Origin: Opitutia bacterium UBA5964
GTDB taxonomy: Bacteria > Verrucomicrobiota > Verrucomicrobiia > Opitutales > Coraliomargaritaceae
Direction: 5' to 3'
Assembly: GCA_002430605.1 (NCBI GenBank)
Contig: DJBY01000041.1
Coordinates: forward strand, 1 to 14,310
DNA: 14,310 bases
The translations under genes and the position numbers were made by a program. The first letter of the stretch is position 1. Each line of letters starts with the position of its first letter. Positions 7,191 through 14,310 of the stretch are shown here, in pieces. Under the pieces are notes generated by a model that saw nothing but the letters and a program-made list of their open reading frames with translations, was not told where the DNA came from and searched no databases.

Positions 7191-8381
7191 ATGCCGGTAA
7201 ATCCACTTAGATTATTGCTTGTTTATAATAAAGCACACGGTAATTTGATGGCATATCCGTGGATGTTTGGCCATGATGGCTATTTTGAAGTCGATGTGCT
7301 GGCTCCTGAGGGACACTTGATCGAGTGTAGTCAATGGATTCAAAATCGTATTTCTTACACGAACGAAGACGATTTGATGTCGACTCTTCTGAGCGCATTA
7401 TCTTCTGGTCGATATGATTGGATGCATTGTATCGATGAATCCTCGAGGGATATCATTCTGCGGCATTGCGATGATCCGATATTGCTGCCTTACCTTCCTT
7501 GGCCTGCTAGCTCGCCGTTGAGTCGAAACTGCTCTAACAAGGTGGAATTATATCAATGGTGCCGCGATGCTGGCTTGCCAGTGCCGGCGAGCTTTGAGGT
7601 GAACGATCTTGATCGGCTGAAGCAGTGCGCAGCGGAGATCGGTTATCCTTGTATGTTGAAAGGGGCTCAAGGCTCCAGAGGTGCTACGGTGTTCTTACTT
7701 GAAGATGAGTCTCAATGTGAATTGATTCTGAAGGATCATAAGGGAATTCAATCTTGGTTGGTGCAGGAGTTTTTAACTGGTCTAGCTGGAACCACATCAA
7801 TGGTTTGTGGGCATGGAGAGGCTTATGCGACGTGTTCATCCTATAAAAATGTGATGCTGAATGGGGGGCTGGGGACTTCTGTGGTGAAGCAGTTTGTTCG
7901 ATCAGAAGAATTAGAGCGTCTCGCTTTTCTGGTCGCAAAAGCGACGCAGTATCATGGCGCGACAGGTTTTGATTGGATGATGAATGCGAACGGACAGGTG
8001 TGTATTATTGATCCACATTTTGGCCGGGGTCCCTCATCGATGATGGTTTCACACATCGGGGGTGTTCGGATTGATCAAGCCTTGTATGCGGTGCTGACTA
8101 AAGGCTCAGTCTTACCTGTCCAGCCGATGTCGGCGGCGTATGTGTGGATTTTTCCGCAATGCCTGCATTTGTTGTTGGAGGGGCTTATTGAAGCGTGGCG
8201 AGTTGCATGTCCATTGCGGCGAGATGTTACTATTTTTTGGTTTGGTCGGCGTGAGTGGAGGTTGTTTTTAAAGCAAAGCGCTGCGCTGCTGGGTGGTCGT
8301 GCGCGAGTGCTTCTTGGGCGGTTTAAACGGAGCATTCGTTTTTCTCGAAATCGATTGTCTGATTGTGATTCTGTTATCTGA
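7191..8381 (+). CDS. ATP-grasp family ligase, paralogue B
   Basis: A 396-aa homologue of A and C. Motifs: CIDESSR (80-86), YLPW, NKVELYQWC, LKGAQGSRG with Lys157, LVQEF with Glu193, GFDWM with Asp261, and IIDPHFGRG with Asp274 and His276. The C-terminal block (WIFPQ, PLRRDV, FWFGRREWRLFL) is closer to C than to A, suggesting that B and C are the later duplicates. The open frame extends upstream (other ATGs at 7143 and 7149), but ATG 7191 (MPVNPLRLLLVYNK) matches the starts of A and C and puts all motifs in register. The product is predicted cytoplasmic with a basic, partly hydrophobic tail. The gene is 15 bp before the sugar-transfer ATP-grasp gene and probably cotranscribed with it. The ligated substrates cannot be read from sequence. 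Confidence 0.85.
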   Translation: MPVNPLRLLLVYNKAHGNLMAYPWMFGHDGYFEVDVLAPEGHLIECSQWIQNRISYTNEDDLMSTLLSALSSGRYDWMHCIDESSRDIILRHCDDPILLPYLPWPASSPLSRNCSNKVELYQWCRDAGLPVPASFEVNDLDRLKQCAAEIGYPCMLKGAQGSRGATVFLLEDESQCELILKDHKGIQSWLVQEFLTGLAGTTSMVCGHGEAYATCSSYKNVMLNGGLGTSVVKQFVRSEELERLAFLVAKATQYHGATGFDWMMNANGQVCIIDPHFGRGPSSMMVSHIGGVRIDQALYAVLTKGSVLPVQPMSAAYVWIFPQCLHLLLEGLIEAWRVACPLRRDVTIFWFGRREWRLFLKQSAALLGGRARVLLGRFKRSIRFSRNRLSDCDSVI

Positions 8382-8384
8382 GTC

Positions 8385-8390
8385 GGGGGA
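8385..8390 (+). promoter_or_regulatory. Strong Shine-Dalgarno GGGGGA before the gene at 8397
   Basis: GGGGGA lies 6 nt before ATG 8397, between the TGA of paralogue B (8379-8381) and the next start. It fixes that start and shows that this organism does use Shine-Dalgarno initiation for some genes. Confidence 0.7.
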
Positions 8391-8396
8391 AGTGTT

Positions 8397-9644
8397 ATGC
8401 TGGTAGTTAGATTTCAACAACGAATCGAACGCTTACTACGTTATCGAAATGCTTTGGTACTGTTCTGGTTTCCGTGGTTTTGGAGCAGAGGAGATACGGC
8501 GCGATTACGCCGAGCTGCCTCGTCAATTGAGTGGGGGCGTGCCGATGGTTTTCGGACTAGGTTCTATCTGTTGCTGAAGGCAATACTTTGGCCCATTACG
8601 GTGACTGTGCCGTTGTTTTTAGTTTGGATGCGCTATGCGCAGGAATCGGCATTAGTGAGTCATCGATCGCCGCTGCGGCAGTTTCGTGAGATGTGCTTGT
8701 TTATATATTGGTATGGCGGCGATCCACTCGAGTATTATGATCGAAAGCTGTATGATGAGGATTTTCGCTCAGTCATGGGTGATTTCATGTCTCAGTTTGA
8801 ATGTAAATTACTGGCGGGTGCACTAAATGGTGCTGGCTCAGAGAGTATTCGAGATAAACAGCGTTTTGAGGAAGTCTGTTTGAAAGACGGCTTGGCAGTC
8901 CTTGAGTCGAATTGCTTTCTGAGTGCTGAAACGGATAGCGCATTTTGGGACGCGCTTGAATTGCCTAAAAATGACCTGTATGTGAAGCCTTGTGGCGGTA
9001 AAAAGGGGCAAGGTATTGAGCGTTGGAATTTTGAATCGCATGAGAACAAGTGGAGCCAACCGGGGCGGACTTTCGATGAGTCTGAATTGTGCAATTATTT
9101 AAGGCAGCTATCTGCTGCCGGACGCTATCTACTGCAGCCTGCGGTCTGTAATCATCCCTCACTGGCTGGTTATTCGGTGGGGCCAATGCTGAGTTTTCGC
9201 ATTATCACTGTTTGTGACCCGAAGCGGGGACCGTTGCTAGTTGCGGGTTATTTAGCGTTGCCACGCGGGAATTCGGCCACGAATCATGAAGACTATGGCG
9301 GAATGGTTGCTAAATTTGATATGCAGACGGGGCTTTTGGATGCTGCGTTTAGCTATGTTCCTGCTGTTGAGAAGCACTGCACGCATCCAGATACGGGTGC
9401 TGTCATCGAAGGGGCCCGCCTGGACTGTTGCCCAGATGTACTAGAGTTAGCACTCAAGGCGCATCGCTCATTTCCAGAAGTTGTATCAATCGGCTGGGAT
9501 ATTGTTTATACAACGAAGGGAGTCTATCTGCTCGAAGGAAATACTCTTTGGGGGCTGGATCCCGGGTTGTTCTTGGGGCGCACGCCGTATGTTCGAACAT
9601 GCTTGGATATTTATGATGCTCGAAGAGCGTCATCTTCTGTCTAA
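8397..9644 (+). CDS. Sugar-transfer-associated ATP-grasp protein (alpha-L-glutamate ligase-related)
   Basis: A 415-aa protein resembling the family named sugar-transfer-associated ATP-grasp (ATPgrasp_ST), usually found in capsule and exopolysaccharide clusters. Its catalytic role is poorly defined; amide-bond formation on a glycan precursor is the usual guess. Residues 1-150 hold basic and hydrophobic segments (for example ILWPITVTVPLFLVWM, about 63-78), suggesting membrane association. The ATP-grasp part shows DKQRFEEVC (153-161), KPCGGKKGQGI (197-207) with Lys197 as the likely ATP contact, LLQP (245-248), SFRIITV (266-272), a Gly-Gly pair at 301-302, GWDIVYT (366-372) and LLEGN (378-382), whose Glu380 and Asn382 fit the usual metal ligands. 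It therefore keeps the classical E-x-N motif that the three paralogues around it lack. The start is set by a strong ribosome-binding site. It sits between paralogues B and C. Confidence 0.88.
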   Translation: MLVVRFQQRIERLLRYRNALVLFWFPWFWSRGDTARLRRAASSIEWGRADGFRTRFYLLLKAILWPITVTVPLFLVWMRYAQESALVSHRSPLRQFREMCLFIYWYGGDPLEYYDRKLYDEDFRSVMGDFMSQFECKLLAGALNGAGSESIRDKQRFEEVCLKDGLAVLESNCFLSAETDSAFWDALELPKNDLYVKPCGGKKGQGIERWNFESHENKWSQPGRTFDESELCNYLRQLSAAGRYLLQPAVCNHPSLAGYSVGPMLSFRIITVCDPKRGPLLVAGYLALPRGNSATNHEDYGGMVAKFDMQTGLLDAAFSYVPAVEKHCTHPDTGAVIEGARLDCCPDVLELALKAHRSFPEVVSIGWDIVYTTKGVYLLEGNTLWGLDPGLFLGRTPYVRTCLDIYDARRASSSV

Positions 9645-9696
9645 CCGATCAGGATGTATCGGTCTAAAGTATCTGAGAGCCCGAGGGGAATTCGGG
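9644..9696 (+). other. Two small tandem hairpins in the gap before ATP-grasp C
   Basis: ACCGAT (9644-9649) pairs with ATCGGT (9658-9663) across an 8-nt loop and begins on the last base of the preceding TAA. CCCGA (9680-9684) pairs with TCGGG (9692-9696) across a 7-nt loop. Neither is followed by a T-run, so they do not look like terminators. They could be mRNA processing or stability elements in the only long spacer (106 bp) in the 7191-13438 run. Confidence 0.25.
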
Positions 9697-9750
9697 GAAG
9701 GCGAGGAATATCAGCTTGATACGACTGCCAAAATCGCCACATCTTGTGCA

Positions 9751-10947
9751 GTGTCATCTGCCCCTCCTAGAATCCTACTTTTATATCGATGCTATAGTAG
9801 TAGCTTTACTGCTTACCCTTCGATACTTGCAGGAGAGGGACTGATGGAGGTGGATGTCATTGCTCCTTCGCGGCACGTGATTCGACAGTCGGTCTGGGTT
9901 GGAGAGCATTTTGCTGCGAATTCGGATGAGGCGTTTCTTGTGGTCTTGTGTGAGCGGTTGAAGTCGGGGGCGTATCAGGCATTATTTTGTATTGATGAGC
10001 CGTCGAGAGAGTTAGTCCTGGCGAATGCGCAACTGCCTGAGTTGTTCGACTATTTGCCCTTTGGGAGTCAGTCTGAACTGAATCGTGCAGCAGTCGATAA
10101 GGGGGCGTTTTACCATTGGTGTGCGCGGCATTCGATCCCGTGCCCAAAGAGTGTCTGTACACAGAGTGCGTCTGAAGTGCTTGGTTTGGCTGAGGAGTTT
10201 GAGTTTCCTTTGGTTGTTAAGGGGGCTCGGGGAGCGGGTGGTATTGAAGTGGATATTGTGCGCTCGCAGCAGGAGTTAGAGGTCGTCTTGAACGCCCATC
10301 GTGAGCGTGAGGGCTGGGTTTTGCAGGAGTTTATTGATGGGCCGGTCGGAACCACGACCTTCGTGGCCAGAGAGGGCCGACGATACGCAATTTATTCTGT
10401 TGTGAATCGAGTTTGCATGAGAGGGGGCACTGGGCCATCTGCGATCTGTGAATCGATTTACGATCCTCGGCTAGCTGCGCTGGCTGATGTGATGATTCGA
10501 GATGGTGGCGTGAATGGGATGACTGGATTTGACTGGATGCTGACGCCTGATGGAGAGTATCGGGTGATTGATCCTCATTTTGGACGTGCGGTGCCGAATG
10601 CGGTCGCGGGTCATTTGAGTGGTGTTAATTGGGGGCATGCATTTTGGGCTAGTTTAGTGGGGAAGGAGCCTGCGCTGGTCTGCGCTGTTGATGAGCCATC
10701 GTATACTGTATGGCTGTTCCCTCAGGCTTTACAGTTGTTGTTTGAACCTCATTTTTGGAAGTCATTCCGGACATATAGCCCGTTTCGTGCTGATGTTAAA
10801 TTGTTCCTCTGTGGGCGACGGGAGTGGCGTCTTTTCTTATGCCAGTTAGCGGAGCATTTTTTGGGTCGTTTTCGAGTCTTAGCGGGTGCTTTTAAAGGGC
10901 GTATGCTAGGTAAACGGAGTGGCAGTCGTCGCGGTGGGCGCTCTTAG
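9751..10947 (+). CDS. ATP-grasp family ligase, paralogue C (GTG start)
   Basis: A 398-aa homologue of A and B. Motifs: CIDEPSR (80-86), YLPF, DKGAFYHWC, VKGARGAGG with Lys157, LQEF with Glu193, GFDWM with Asp261, and VIDPHFGRA with Asp274 and His276. The frame is open far upstream, into the previous gene (ATGs at 9613 and 9616). I chose GTG 9751 because it puts the motifs at the same residue numbers as in B and gives nearly the same length. The GTG lacks a close Shine-Dalgarno; GGGGAAGGCGAGG (about 9694-9706) is too far away, so a longer N-terminus remains possible. It differs from A and B in the glycine loop (GAGG instead of GSRG) and after the Asp-Pro-His motif (GRAV instead of GRGP), which suggests altered substrate handling. 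The tail is very Arg/Gly-rich. It is 14 bp before the pyruvyl transferase gene. Confidence 0.83.
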   Translation: MSSAPPRILLLYRCYSSSFTAYPSILAGEGLMEVDVIAPSRHVIRQSVWVGEHFAANSDEAFLVVLCERLKSGAYQALFCIDEPSRELVLANAQLPELFDYLPFGSQSELNRAAVDKGAFYHWCARHSIPCPKSVCTQSASEVLGLAEEFEFPLVVKGARGAGGIEVDIVRSQQELEVVLNAHREREGWVLQEFIDGPVGTTTFVAREGRRYAIYSVVNRVCMRGGTGPSAICESIYDPRLAALADVMIRDGGVNGMTGFDWMLTPDGEYRVIDPHFGRAVPNAVAGHLSGVNWGHAFWASLVGKEPALVCAVDEPSYTVWLFPQALQLLFEPHFWKSFRTYSPFRADVKLFLCGRREWRLFLCQLAEHFLGRFRVLAGAFKGRMLGKRSGSRRGGRS

Positions 10948-10961
10948 GTTCTTTATATTTC

Positions 10962-12128
10962 ATGGACACAAACACATTTGAATTAACTTACTCGTCCTAC
11001 GAGAACTTCCGTTGCAAATATTTTGGTAAGCAACTGCAGTTGAAGCACCGTTTGAGTTGTTTGTCGCAATGGTTATCTAAGCCTGAGTTCGGGGTGATCG
11101 GTGGCTACCATTACGGTAATGCTGGCGATATTGCTTTGGGCGAAAGTTTAGTGAATTGTCTGAGCGCTTCGGAGCAGCCTGCGAAGTTACAGACGATCTA
11201 TAATTTGAATAGTTGGCCCGCTACAAAGTATGCGATGCTCGGAGGGGGCGCTATTACATACGAGAATATCTTTTCGAAGGTGTATGATCGCTATCGAAAA
11301 AGTCCTGAGAACTTGGCAATTATGGGAGTGGACATGCAGGGGATGGATTCTCTGATGAAGTATGAGGACTTCTTAAAAGATGTCGCTTATATCTCATGCC
11401 GTAGTTCCCAGCAGGTTGAGATGCTTCGGTCGAAGTTAAACCGCGAAGATGTGGTCTATCATCAAGATTTATGTCTGTCTCGATTTGATGTGAATGCGCC
11501 GCAACCATCCAAGCCTAGCGCTAAAGTGTTAGGAGTGAATATGGTGCCGTATTTTATGAGTATGGATAAGAATTGCAGGTTTGTTCCGGGAGCCCGTGAT
11601 CAGGCAACGTTGAAGTCGAGCTTTCCTGAACTACTGCCTTATGTTGATGAGCTGGGAGAGTTGTATGTTCGCTTCTTCAGGCGGATGTGTGAGCACTACC
11701 AAAGTCTGGGGTATGAGATTCTGCACCTGCCGTTTACGCCTCAGGATGACTTGTTCGCGCGTTCTGCTTTAGCAGGGATGGGGGTTCAGTTTCGGTCATA
11801 TACGACAGTGATTGATCAAATGCTGGAGGAGATACGAGGGTGCTCGGCATTTCTGTGCACTCGTTTCCATTCACTCATTTTTGCATCGATTACCCAAACC
11901 CCGATGATTCCATTTCTGTATGCTGGTAAGTGTCGCCGTTATTCTGAGGATATGAAATTGGAAGAGCGAGGGCTGGTGACGATTCATGACTTACTGGATG
12001 CATTTGAGTCGACTTGTGAGCGGATGATTTCACAGGGGCCAATCCTCGCGCCTGCGGATCAATTAGAGCAAGCGTCGAGCTTAGTGCGGTCTTCCGTGAA
12101 GGATGCCTATAACGCTCTCGGGATATAA
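10962..12128 (+). CDS. Polysaccharide pyruvyl transferase family protein
   Basis: A 388-aa cytoplasmic enzyme of the polysaccharide pyruvyl transferase family, whose members add a pyruvate ketal from phosphoenolpyruvate to a sugar in a glycan precursor and so introduce negative charge. Family features visible: GYHYGNAGDIALGE (48-61), a glycine turn LGGG (93-96), ISCRSSQ (144-150), HQDL (167-170) and RFHSLIFA (301-308), followed by Tyr320 and Lys323. The length is typical. Some distant members have other activities, so the pyruvyl activity is inferred. It starts 14 bp after ATP-grasp C and ends 5 bp before the flippase, which strongly suggests one transcript. The Shine-Dalgarno before ATG 10962 is weak (AGG, about 14 nt upstream). 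Confidence 0.85.
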   Translation: MDTNTFELTYSSYENFRCKYFGKQLQLKHRLSCLSQWLSKPEFGVIGGYHYGNAGDIALGESLVNCLSASEQPAKLQTIYNLNSWPATKYAMLGGGAITYENIFSKVYDRYRKSPENLAIMGVDMQGMDSLMKYEDFLKDVAYISCRSSQQVEMLRSKLNREDVVYHQDLCLSRFDVNAPQPSKPSAKVLGVNMVPYFMSMDKNCRFVPGARDQATLKSSFPELLPYVDELGELYVRFFRRMCEHYQSLGYEILHLPFTPQDDLFARSALAGMGVQFRSYTTVIDQMLEEIRGCSAFLCTRFHSLIFASITQTPMIPFLYAGKCRRYSEDMKLEERGLVTIHDLLDAFESTCERMISQGPILAPADQLEQASSLVRSSVKDAYNALGI

Positions 12129-12133
12129 TCGCG

Positions 12134-13438
12134 ATGCTAGGATTCTCCAGTGATGAGATCAGTCGAATGAAGCGGCAGAGCCGTTTGTTGACGACTTATG
12201 TGATCGGTCAGGGGGGAGCGCAGTTTCTACAGTTGGTAACAGGCTTTATTGTTATCCGATGGTTGAGCAAGGAGGCTTATGCTGACTACACGATCATCAA
12301 TGCGATTTTGGGGATGGGGTCTATGCTATTTGGACTGGGGATCTCTCAGTGTTTGACGGGATTGATCGGGAAAAACATCACAGATTCGGTGCTTGTCGGG
12401 CGTTTTGTCTACGCAGCATACAGTTTGAGAAATCGGGTGATGATCGTTGGGATTGTCCTATTGATGATTACATTCGTTGCGCTTTCCAAAAAGTTTGAAT
12501 GGTCGGTTGGCGTTGCTCTCTTTTACTTTCTTTGCGTGTCGTTGACATTGTTTTTTAATGCTTGGGAGACGGTCAATAAGCCAGTGCTGCTGCTGGAGTA
12601 TCGCTTGAAGGAAATCTATACGCTTAGCTGTGGTACTTGTTTCGCACGGCTATTGTTCTTGTTTGTTGCGGCGTTGGCAGGGGTGTTAATTACGCCAGTC
12701 GTTGTGTTTTTCAATATGCTACAGGCTGCGATCAATGCAGTTGGCATGGGCATATTTTCTCGATCTAAAATTACGCCCGTTCCGAAAGGCGAGAGCTTGA
12801 GTCTCGAACGTCGTAAAATATTGCGGCTTACATTGCCGAAGCTTCCGAATCTGATCGTCATTACTTTTAGCAGTCAGTTGATTTTTATTTTAGCTGGTAT
12901 ATTTGCGACCACCACGACACTGGCCGAAGCTGGGGCCTTGAGTCGTTTAGCAATGTTTTTTGTCATTTTCAACCGAATGGGAGGCACTCTGATTACGCCC
13001 TATTTTGCGAAGACAGAGTATCAGGATTTACTGAAAAGGGTCGCTTTCTTGATCGTTGCTTTGGTCGGCTTTGTTTGTCTGGCGGGGTCATTGGGGTACT
13101 TCTTCCCTGACCCATTGCTATTTTTGCTTGGATCTGGATACGAGGATCTTCAGTTCGAGACCTTTCTCGTTGTTCTGGATGCGGCGATCAGTGTGGCTGT
13201 TGGGGCGCTGATTTCCGTCTGCAATGCGCGTAAATATGTCTATTTCTGGCATTCTCTAGTAGTGCTTCCGCCTCGTATTCTGATGTTGGTTTTAGGTGTG
13301 ATCTATCTGGATTTGGGCAACCTGGCACAGTTGTTAATGCTAGGTCTCTCGATCGCTGTGACTCAAGTGATTACCCAGTTTGGCATTCTGGTCTATGGCC
13401 TCTGCCAGAATCGGATAGAGGCTAGCTCGGAGCGATAA
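12134..13438 (+). CDS. Wzx-like polysaccharide flippase (MOP superfamily)
   Basis: A 434-aa inner-membrane protein with about 12 hydrophobic helices (roughly 20-42, 52-76, 101-118, 124-142, 168-187, 190-208, 236-258, 270-290, 301-323, 345-363, 375-392 and 397-424). This is the size and topology of oligosaccharide flippases that move lipid-linked glycan repeat units across the membrane. The N-terminal text (GQGGAQFLQLVTGFIVIRWLS, then an EAYADY segment) fits the first helix and loop of this family. It follows the pyruvyl transferase by 5 bp and is the last plus-strand gene. Its 3' end overlaps the convergent acetyltransferase by 17 bp. It indicates a lipid-linked intermediate rather than direct export of a long polymer by an ABC transporter. 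No polymerase (Wzy) or ligase is visible in the window. Confidence 0.88.
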   Translation: MLGFSSDEISRMKRQSRLLTTYVIGQGGAQFLQLVTGFIVIRWLSKEAYADYTIINAILGMGSMLFGLGISQCLTGLIGKNITDSVLVGRFVYAAYSLRNRVMIVGIVLLMITFVALSKKFEWSVGVALFYFLCVSLTLFFNAWETVNKPVLLLEYRLKEIYTLSCGTCFARLLFLFVAALAGVLITPVVVFFNMLQAAINAVGMGIFSRSKITPVPKGESLSLERRKILRLTLPKLPNLIVITFSSQLIFILAGIFATTTTLAEAGALSRLAMFFVIFNRMGGTLITPYFAKTEYQDLLKRVAFLIVALVGFVCLAGSLGYFFPDPLLFLLGSGYEDLQFETFLVVLDAAISVAVGALISVCNARKYVYFWHSLVVLPPRILMLVLGVIYLDLGNLAQLLMLGLSIAVTQVITQFGILVYGLCQNRIEASSER

Positions 13439-13991
13439 TCTCTCTGTCTTTGATCATGCGGCAGGGGTTGCCCGCGCAGACTTTCCATTCGCTCATATTG
13501 CGGGTGACGACTGAATTCGCGCCGATCACACAGCCGCGACCTATCGAGACACCTGGGCCGATAAAGGCTCCGGATGCAATCCAGCTTTCGGCTCCGATAT
13601 GTATGGGTTTGAACTTCAATTCGAAATGCGGGTGCGTGGTATCGTGCGTGCCAGTGCAAAGATGTGTGTATTGAGAAATCACGGTCATCGAGTCAATGCG
13701 CACCGTCGTGAAGTTGAGGATACGTGTATGATGCGCCAAGGCGACGTGGTCGCCGAGTTCGAGTTCCCAAGGCATCAGTATGTCGACGCCGTGCTGAATG
13801 TTGCAGTTATTTCCGATGCGGGCGCCGCACAGGCGTAATACCAGTATGCGAAGTTGGCGACAGGGGAGCAGGTAGTAGAACGGTTTGATCAGATACTGCC
13901 AGATGCCCCGTTTGATCTTTAGACCTGTGCTCCAGTTCGTTTTGCACTGGCTTAAATCAATTTGATACTGTTCTGGATTATCTGCGGGCAT
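13422..13991 (-). CDS. WcaF-like left-handed beta-helix acetyltransferase
   Basis: A 189-aa hexapeptide-repeat acyltransferase of the type found in colanic acid and other exopolysaccharide clusters (WcaF-like). It would transfer acetyl from acetyl-CoA to a sugar hydroxyl. Hexapeptide text is clear: GARIGNNCNI (56-65), LELGDHVALA (77-86) and IHIGAESWIASGAFIGPG, continuing to VIGANSVV (130-162). TGTHD places the likely catalytic His at residue 116, followed by the usual C-terminal AGNPCR (173-178). I chose ATG 13991 although the frame is open to 14051, because the upstream part overlaps the end of the glycosyltransferase and looks like shadow sequence. From 13991, the TAA of the glycosyltransferase is one base before the ATG (TAATATG), fitting translational coupling. 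Its 3' end overlaps the flippase gene by 17 bp. Confidence 0.9.
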   Translation of the reverse strand: MPADNPEQYQIDLSQCKTNWSTGLKIKRGIWQYLIKPFYYLLPCRQLRILVLRLCGARIGNNCNIQHGVDILMPWELELGDHVALAHHTRILNFTTVRIDSMTVISQYTHLCTGTHDTTHPHFELKFKPIHIGAESWIASGAFIGPGVSIGRGCVIGANSVVTRNMSEWKVCAGNPCRMIKDREIIAPS

Positions 13992-13992
13992 A

Positions 13993-14310
13993 TTAGTGTA
14001 TGTGTGAGTGAATAGTAGCAACGAGTCGTTTTGTCGATTCACTGATGTCAAAATGTGCTTTAAAAACGTCTAGAGCGGCCTGTGACATCGCGCTGCGCTG
14101 ATCTTCTGTCAGGGAGTGCCAGGTGCTCAGTAGTGCCTCGGTGCCTGCCAGTGTGTCGTCTTGCACTAGCCCCGCCCCTCCGGATTGTATTTCATTCCAG
14201 ATATTAACTTTGTTGGAGATGAGGGTGGGGGTCCCGACTGCGAGGGCTTCAGCGACAACGATGCCAAAGTTTTCCTGATGCGACGGCAACACAAGCGCTT
14301 CGCTGGCTGC
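13993..14310 (-). CDS. GT4-like glycosyltransferase, C-terminal part (5' end outside window)
   Basis: The frame is open to the window edge and gives the last 105 residues of a group 1 (GT4-like) glycosyltransferase. It begins AASEALVLPSHQENFGIVVA and continues EALAVGTP, the classical donor-nucleotide-binding segment with the E-x7-E pattern (PSHQENFGIVVAEALA). This is followed by a typical GLV turn and a helical tail ending in HSHIH. Enzymes of this type transfer a sugar from a nucleotide-sugar to a growing lipid-linked glycan on the cytoplasmic face. The gene is coupled to the acetyltransferase (one base between stop and start). The N-terminal acceptor-binding domain and the sugar specificity are not visible here. 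Confidence 0.9.
   Translation of the reverse strand, partial: AASEALVLPSHQENFGIVVAEALAVGTPTLISNKVNIWNEIQSGGAGLVQDDTLAGTEALLSTWHSLTEDQRSAMSQAALDVFKAHFDISESTKRLVATIHSHIH

Noticed and set aside
9481..9750. Longer N-terminus for ATP-grasp C, overlapping the preceding gene
   Set aside because: The extension in the overlap is a shadow of the preceding gene, and starting at 9751 gives the length and motif positions of A and B; kept as a stated alternative.
9857..10355. Minus-strand frames opposite ATP-grasp C
   Set aside because: They lie wholly within a well-supported gene and have the Ser/Arg/Pro/Thr-rich composition typical of antisense shadow frames.
13450..13838. Plus-strand frames opposite the acetyltransferase
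   Set aside because: The minus-strand protein has clear hexapeptide repeats and a catalytic His motif; the plus-strand text has no family features.

Overview
The window looks like a cell-surface polysaccharide locus, preceded by one very large secreted multidomain protein. The organism is probably a Gram-negative, environmental member of the Planctomycetota-Verrucomicrobiota-Lentisphaerota group, with Verrucomicrobiota most likely. This is inferred from the large protein's architecture (discoidin-like repeats, Pro-Glu-Thr linkers, FlgD-type Ig domain, beta-propeller, PA14, CBM6-like tail), from the moderate GC content and from patchy use of Shine-Dalgarno sequences. No marker gene in the window proves it.

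Layout. Positions 1-102 hold the His-rich tail of an upstream gene. Positions 103-583 are non-coding and contain two inverted repeats and a candidate promoter. Positions 584-5092 encode a 1502-aa exported protein. From 5197 to 13438 a plus-strand run encodes: ATP-grasp paralogue A (5197-6384), ATP-grasp paralogue B (7191-8381), a sugar-transfer-associated ATP-grasp protein (8397-9644), ATP-grasp paralogue C (9751-10947), a polysaccharide pyruvyl transferase (10962-12128) and a Wzx-like flippase (12134-13438). A SET-domain methyltransferase (6350-6925, minus) lies between A and B and overlaps the end of A. At the right edge two minus-strand genes converge on the flippase: a left-handed beta-helix acetyltransferase (13422-13991) and the C-terminal end of a GT4-like glycosyltransferase (13993-14310).

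How they may work together. The flippase, glycosyltransferase, acetyltransferase and pyruvyl transferase form a normal set for building, decorating and exporting a lipid-linked glycan. The unusual part is the density of ATP-grasp enzymes: three paralogues of one family plus one of the alpha-L-glutamate-ligase-related sugar-transfer type. ATP-grasp enzymes generally make amide, peptide or thioester bonds through acyl-phosphates, so a reasonable hypothesis is a glycan or glycolipid decorated with amide-linked amino acids or a short peptide. The three paralogues are almost colinear: with the starts chosen here, every key motif falls within one residue of the same position. All three carry an Asp-Pro-His-x-Gly-Arg motif where the common ATP-grasp signature has Glu-x-Asn-Pro-Arg. 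The SET gene may methylate a protein or cluster component. The specific chemistry is not visible from the sequence.
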